DNA of 64,000 bases from Pseudomonas cremoris. Its GTDB lineage: Bacteria > Pseudomonadota > Gammaproteobacteria > Pseudomonadales > Pseudomonadaceae. Position numbers and translations under genes: made by a program. The notes below the pieces were generated by a model. It was not told where the DNA came from, did no database searches, and worked only from the letters and a program-made list of their open reading frames with translations. Positions 61,329 through 64,000 of this stretch are shown here, piece by piece. The DNA lies in the NCBI RefSeq assembly GCF_014230465.1, contig NZ_JAAXCY010000002.1, forward strand, positions 620,001 to 684,000, written 5' to 3'. How positions within the stretch are numbered: position 1 is the first letter of the stretch; the number at the start of each line of letters is the position of its first letter.

Positions 61329-62222
61329 TCAGAAAGGCGCGTCGCCCTGGATGGTGGTGCGAAACAGCTTGCGGCGCAGGTGGCTTGGGCAACCGGCGGC
61401 CAGGTGGATCAGCGAGCGGTTGTCCCAGAACACCAGGTCGTGGGGCTGCCACTGGTGGCGATAGATGTTTTCCGGCAGCACGCTGTGAGCGTAGAGCTGG
61501 GCCAGCAGGTCGCGGCTTTCGTCTTCTGGCAAGCCAACGATGCGGGTGGTGAAGCCTTCGCTGACAAACAGCGCCTTGCGGCCGTTTTCCGGGTGGGTAC
61601 GCACGATGGGATGCACCACTTCTGCCACTTGTGCCAACTGTTCGGGCGTCAGCGTCGGGCGCCAGTTGCCTTCGAATTTGGTTTCGCTGTAACGCGCGGT
61701 GTAGGAATGCGCTGCGCTGCGGCCCTCAACGGCTTTGCGCAGGTGATCAGGCAGTTGCTCCCAGGCCTTGTGCATATCGGCGAACAAGGTGTCGCCGCCT
61801 TCGGAAGGTAATTCCTGGGCGTGCAGCATCGAACCCAAACTCGGCAGCTCTTTATACGACAGGTCCGAATGCCAGAATTTTCCAGCGTCCCCCAGGCCGA
61901 TGGATTGGCCATTTTCGATGATGTTGGAGACGATCAGGATTTCCGGATGGTTGGCCAACAGGAACTGTTTGAGCACGTGGATCTGCAACACACCGAAGCG
62001 GCGGCTGAAGGCAATCTGTTGTTCAGGGGTGATGCGTTGATCGCGGAAGACCACTACATGGTGGTCCAGATGCGCTCCGTGGATGCGCGCGAAATCTTCG
62101 TCGTTGAGCGGTCGAGACAGGTCCAGGCCGATGATTTCTGCACCGACACTGCCGGGCAGTGGGCGAATCTCGAACGCTTGGGCGGTTGGGGTCGCTGTTG
62201 GAACAGTAGAGGTGGCGGACAT
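61329..62222 (-). CDS. TauD/TfdA-type Fe(II)/2-oxoglutarate dioxygenase
   Basis: The 297-residue protein has the double-stranded beta-helix fold with iron ligands His118 and Asp120 (FWHSDLSY) and His273 (LIHLAAGCP), and Arg288 for 2-oxoglutarate (RTTIQG). Also typical are VGAEIIGLDLSRPL, HHVVVFRDQ and HPIVRTHPENGRKALFVSEG. Such enzymes release sulfite from sulfonates or sulfate from alkyl sulfates, or act on other substrates. Genetic linkage to a sulfonate-type transporter favours sulfur scavenging. It heads the operon, divergent from a GntR regulator. Confidence 0.92.
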   Translation of the reverse strand: MSATSTVPTATPTAQAFEIRPLPGSVGAEIIGLDLSRPLNDEDFARIHGAHLDHHVVVFRDQRITPEQQIAFSRRFGVLQIHVLKQFLLANHPEILIVSNIIENGQSIGLGDAGKFWHSDLSYKELPSLGSMLHAQELPSEGGDTLFADMHKAWEQLPDHLRKAVEGRSAAHSYTARYSETKFEGNWRPTLTPEQLAQVAEVVHPIVRTHPENGRKALFVSEGFTTRIVGLPEDESRDLLAQLYAHSVLPENIYRHQWQPHDLVFWDNRSLIHLAAGCPSHLRRKLFRTTIQGDAPF

Positions 62223-62466
62223 GAGGTCACTCCCGGTCAGACAGGGGAGTAACTTTATAGATATAAGAACGTCAGTTTAAATACCGATAGTGAATATCGA
62301 TAGACAGGAATGTAAGACGCAGGAAACACGCAATGTGGGCGCCGGGAGTACGATGTTGAAGCACTTACAAGCCGAAACCGTGCCCGTTTGACAAGCATGA
62401 GGGCAGTCTCTAGTGTGCATTGGATCCAATTAGCCACCCCATTCCGACAAGGAGGATAGCGTAACC
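62223..62466. promoter_or_regulatory. Divergent control region with two inverted repeats
   Basis: ATTGGATCCAAT at 62419-62430 is a perfect 12-base palindrome 36 bases before the GntR start, suitable for a GntR dimer. A second inverted repeat (CGATA-GTGAA-TATCG) lies around 62286-62301 nearer the dioxygenase gene. The sequence at 62250-62290 is AT-rich as for a leftward promoter. Binding is inferred. Confidence 0.55.
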
Positions 62467-63174
62467 GTGACGCAGAAGCCGAGCCCTTTGAACAGCATCA
62501 AGATCAGCGGTCCTATTCCCGCCCATCTCGCTCGCTCCGTGATTGAAGAAACCTTGCGCAACGCCATCCTCGATGGCCGCTTGCCCTGCGGTACAGCCAT
62601 GCGCCAGCAGGAGCTGGCCAGTTTGTTTGGGGTCAGTCGCATGCCGGTGCGTGAAGCCTTGCGCCAGTTGGAGGCGCAGTCACTTTTGCATGTGGTGACG
62701 CACAAGGGCGCCGTGGTTGCACCGTTGATCGAGGACAATTCGGCAGAGACTTATGGGCTGCGGATGTTGCTGGAGTCTGAAGCGTTACGCTTGTCGATTC
62801 CCTTGCTCACCGAAGCCGATATTGCCGAGGCGGATGCCCTGATTGACGCGCTGGAGCGCGAAAAAGACTACACCGAAATTGGTCGCCTCAATCGACTGTT
62901 CCACATGGCCCTCTACGGCAAGGCCCCCAACCAGCGCCTGCTCAAGTTAGTGGAGCATGGGCTAAACGAGGAAGAGCGCTTTCTGCGTTTCAACCTTGAG
63001 GCAATGGGGCTGGGCGAGACCTCCCAGGAAGACCACCGTGAGTTGCTGAACCTGGTGGCACAAAAGAAAACCGAGGAAAGCATCCTGACACTGCGCAATC
63101 ACTTGATGCGGGGGATGGAAGTGATCACGACGTACCTCAGCGGGCTGGACGCCGCCGGCAAGAAAAACACGTAA
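62467..63174 (+). CDS. GntR-family (FCD-type) regulator of the dioxygenase operon
   Basis: The start is GTG 62467 with GGAGG eleven bases upstream, a long but acceptable gap. The 235-residue protein has a GntR winged helix (~20-85: LARSVIEETLRNAILDGRLP, RQQELASLFGVSRMPVREAL). The all-helical FCD effector domain (~95-220) has the metal or ligand residues Asp/Glu and His (LNRLFHMALYG, EDHRELLNLV, LRNHLMRGMEVI). It diverges from the dioxygenase operon with a palindrome between, which supports local control. Confidence 0.93.
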   Translation: MTQKPSPLNSIKISGPIPAHLARSVIEETLRNAILDGRLPCGTAMRQQELASLFGVSRMPVREALRQLEAQSLLHVVTHKGAVVAPLIEDNSAETYGLRMLLESEALRLSIPLLTEADIAEADALIDALEREKDYTEIGRLNRLFHMALYGKAPNQRLLKLVEHGLNEEERFLRFNLEAMGLGETSQEDHRELLNLVAQKKTEESILTLRNHLMRGMEVITTYLSGLDAAGKKNT

Positions 63175-63493
63175 TCGAATGATTAAAAGGCTGTGGGGCA
63201 GCGCTACTCACTGTAGTAACGTCCCGCACTTAAGAAACTTCCCACCGCAATCGACGTCATCAACTTACATTTAATATTATTTAGAAAAACATCTAATACA
63301 TTCATATGTTCGCCGAACTGTTTAACCCGCTTATTATCTTCCCGCACTAAACCAGACACCTCTTTTATCGCACACCCACACGCTTGAGCGCCCTTGTGCC
63401 CTCTGACGGGTTTACGACCCCTTATCTTTCTTGCCGATCACAAAAGCTCATCGCTGTATTTACAGCAGACGCAACAACTTATAGGCATCAACC
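63175..63493. other. Intergenic, AT-rich region before the DUF3050 gene
   Basis: These 319 bases have no reading frame that looks like protein. From 63240 to 63320 the sequence is AT-rich (TTACATTTAATATTATTTAG), a likely promoter for the DUF3050 gene. The first ~100 bases of that gene share the low GC. I see no RNA gene or palindrome. Confidence 0.4.
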
Positions 63494-64000
63494 ATGCACC
63501 ACACGCTACTTAAACAAAAGCAACTGCAGTTATGCGGCCATCCGTTATTTAATGAAATAACCTCTATTAGCAAGTTACAACTTTTCATGGAAAGCCATGT
63601 ATTTGCTGTCTGGGATTTCATGACACTCACCAAACGCCTGCAACAGGACCTGACCTGCACGCAGCTTCCCTGGCTCCCCCCCGCTGACCCGCACGCCGCA
63701 CGGCTGATCAACGAGATCGTGCTGGGTGAAGAATCGGACGAGCACCCCCGGCAAGGCTATTGCAGCCACTTCGAGTTGTACCTCGAAGCCATGGCCGAAG
63801 TCGGTGCGAACACCGGCGCGATCAACCACTTCATTACCCTGCAACGCCAGGGCCTGGACGCAAGCGCAGCCTTGCAGGAAGTGGCTGCCCCCCCTGGCGT
63901 GGCCCGTTTCGTCAGCGCCACCTTGCACATTGCATTGAGCGCCCCGACCCATTGCGTCGCCGCGGCATTCTTGCATGGCCGCGAGCACGTCATCCCGGCG
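63494..64000 (+). CDS. DUF3050 family protein, C-terminus cut by the window edge
   Basis: From ATG 63494 ([20 protein letters not shown]) the frame is open to the right edge, 169 residues of a family usually about 250. The segment [20 protein letters not shown] is highly characteristic of DUF3050. Next come [20 protein letters not shown], supplying Glu, Asp and His, and [17 protein letters not shown]3050 belongs to the haem-oxygenase-like helical superfamily, some members of which are di-iron oxidases. Whether this one binds iron is not known. The 5' end is lower in GC than the rest, perhaps from transfer or promoter overlap. Confidence 0.88.
   Translation, partial: MHHTLLKQKQLQLCGHPLFNEITSISKLQLFMESHVFAVWDFMTLTKRLQQDLTCTQLPWLPPADPHAARLINEIVLGEESDEHPRQGYCSHFELYLEAMAEVGANTGAINHFITLQRQGLDASAALQEVAAPPGVARFVSATLHIALSAPTHCVAAAFLHGREHVIPA

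Noticed and set aside
58577..62222. Naming the operon tauABCD
   Set aside because: Gene order, a GntR regulator and the lack of taurine-specific evidence do not justify the name; general family calls are used.
1..64000. CRISPR array, rRNA, insertion sequence or complete prophage
   Set aside because: No regularly spaced repeat array, ribosomal RNA sequence, transposase or phage structural gene was seen in the window.

Overview
The window looks like chromosome of a fluorescent-group Pseudomonas. The coding density and strong GC bias fit. So do the REP/REPIN palindromes carrying the GCGGGCTTGC core (19490, 46671, 56739) and the assortment of gene families: a pgaABCD operon, aromatic-acid-type and Emr-type efflux operons, DUF2789, DUF3050, and a TauD-type dioxygenase with an ABC transporter. 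Nearly everything from 16.3 kb to 62.2 kb is read from the minus strand. The calls rest on reading motifs in the sequence; no database search was possible.

Region 1 (1-11233) is the right end of a genomic island. It holds an Mrr-type restriction enzyme cut by the left edge, three proteins I do not recognise (195, 70 and 101 aa), an orphan MobC/TraJ-like relaxosome protein, and a type I restriction-modification operon in the order hsdM-hsdS-[SIR2-domain gene]-hsdR. The island ends at 11189-11233, where the 3' half of a tRNA-Arg(CCG) gene lies without its 5' half, followed by a rho-independent terminator. Two families of short direct repeats just inside this end look like recombinase-binding arms.

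Region 2 (11.2-20.3 kb) is backbone: a VWA lipoprotein, ECF sigma factor and anti-sigma operon; a plus-strand serralysin-type metalloprotease with a duplicated C-terminal domain; a CsgG/DUF4810/GNA1162 lipoprotein cluster with a fourth lipoprotein; and a signal peptidase I.

Region 3 (20.4-32.1 kb) is a contact-dependent inhibition locus. CdiB exports the 2798-residue CdiA, whose C-terminus after a VENN motif carries a PD-(D/E)xK-like nuclease module. The likely cognate immunity gene follows, then a frameshifted PoNi-like immunity gene and a YezG/DUF600-like immunity candidate, both without a matching toxin here.

Region 4 (32.4-41.4 kb) is pgaABCD (poly-N-acetylglucosamine synthesis and export), a YdgA-like protein and a membrane protein. 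Region 5 (41.4-57.8 kb) has a MarR-controlled FUSC/DUF1656/HlyD/NodT efflux operon, a RelBE-type toxin-antitoxin pair with a palindromic operator, DUF2789, a GT39-type glycosyltransferase, a plus-strand pair (helical-repeat secreted protein plus DUF3142), an EmrAB-type MFS pump with its outer-membrane channel, and a LysR regulator. Region 6 (57.8-64 kb) has a secreted TonB-C-domain protein, a dioxygenase/ABC-transporter operon divergent from a GntR regulator, and the start of a DUF3050 gene cut by the right edge.
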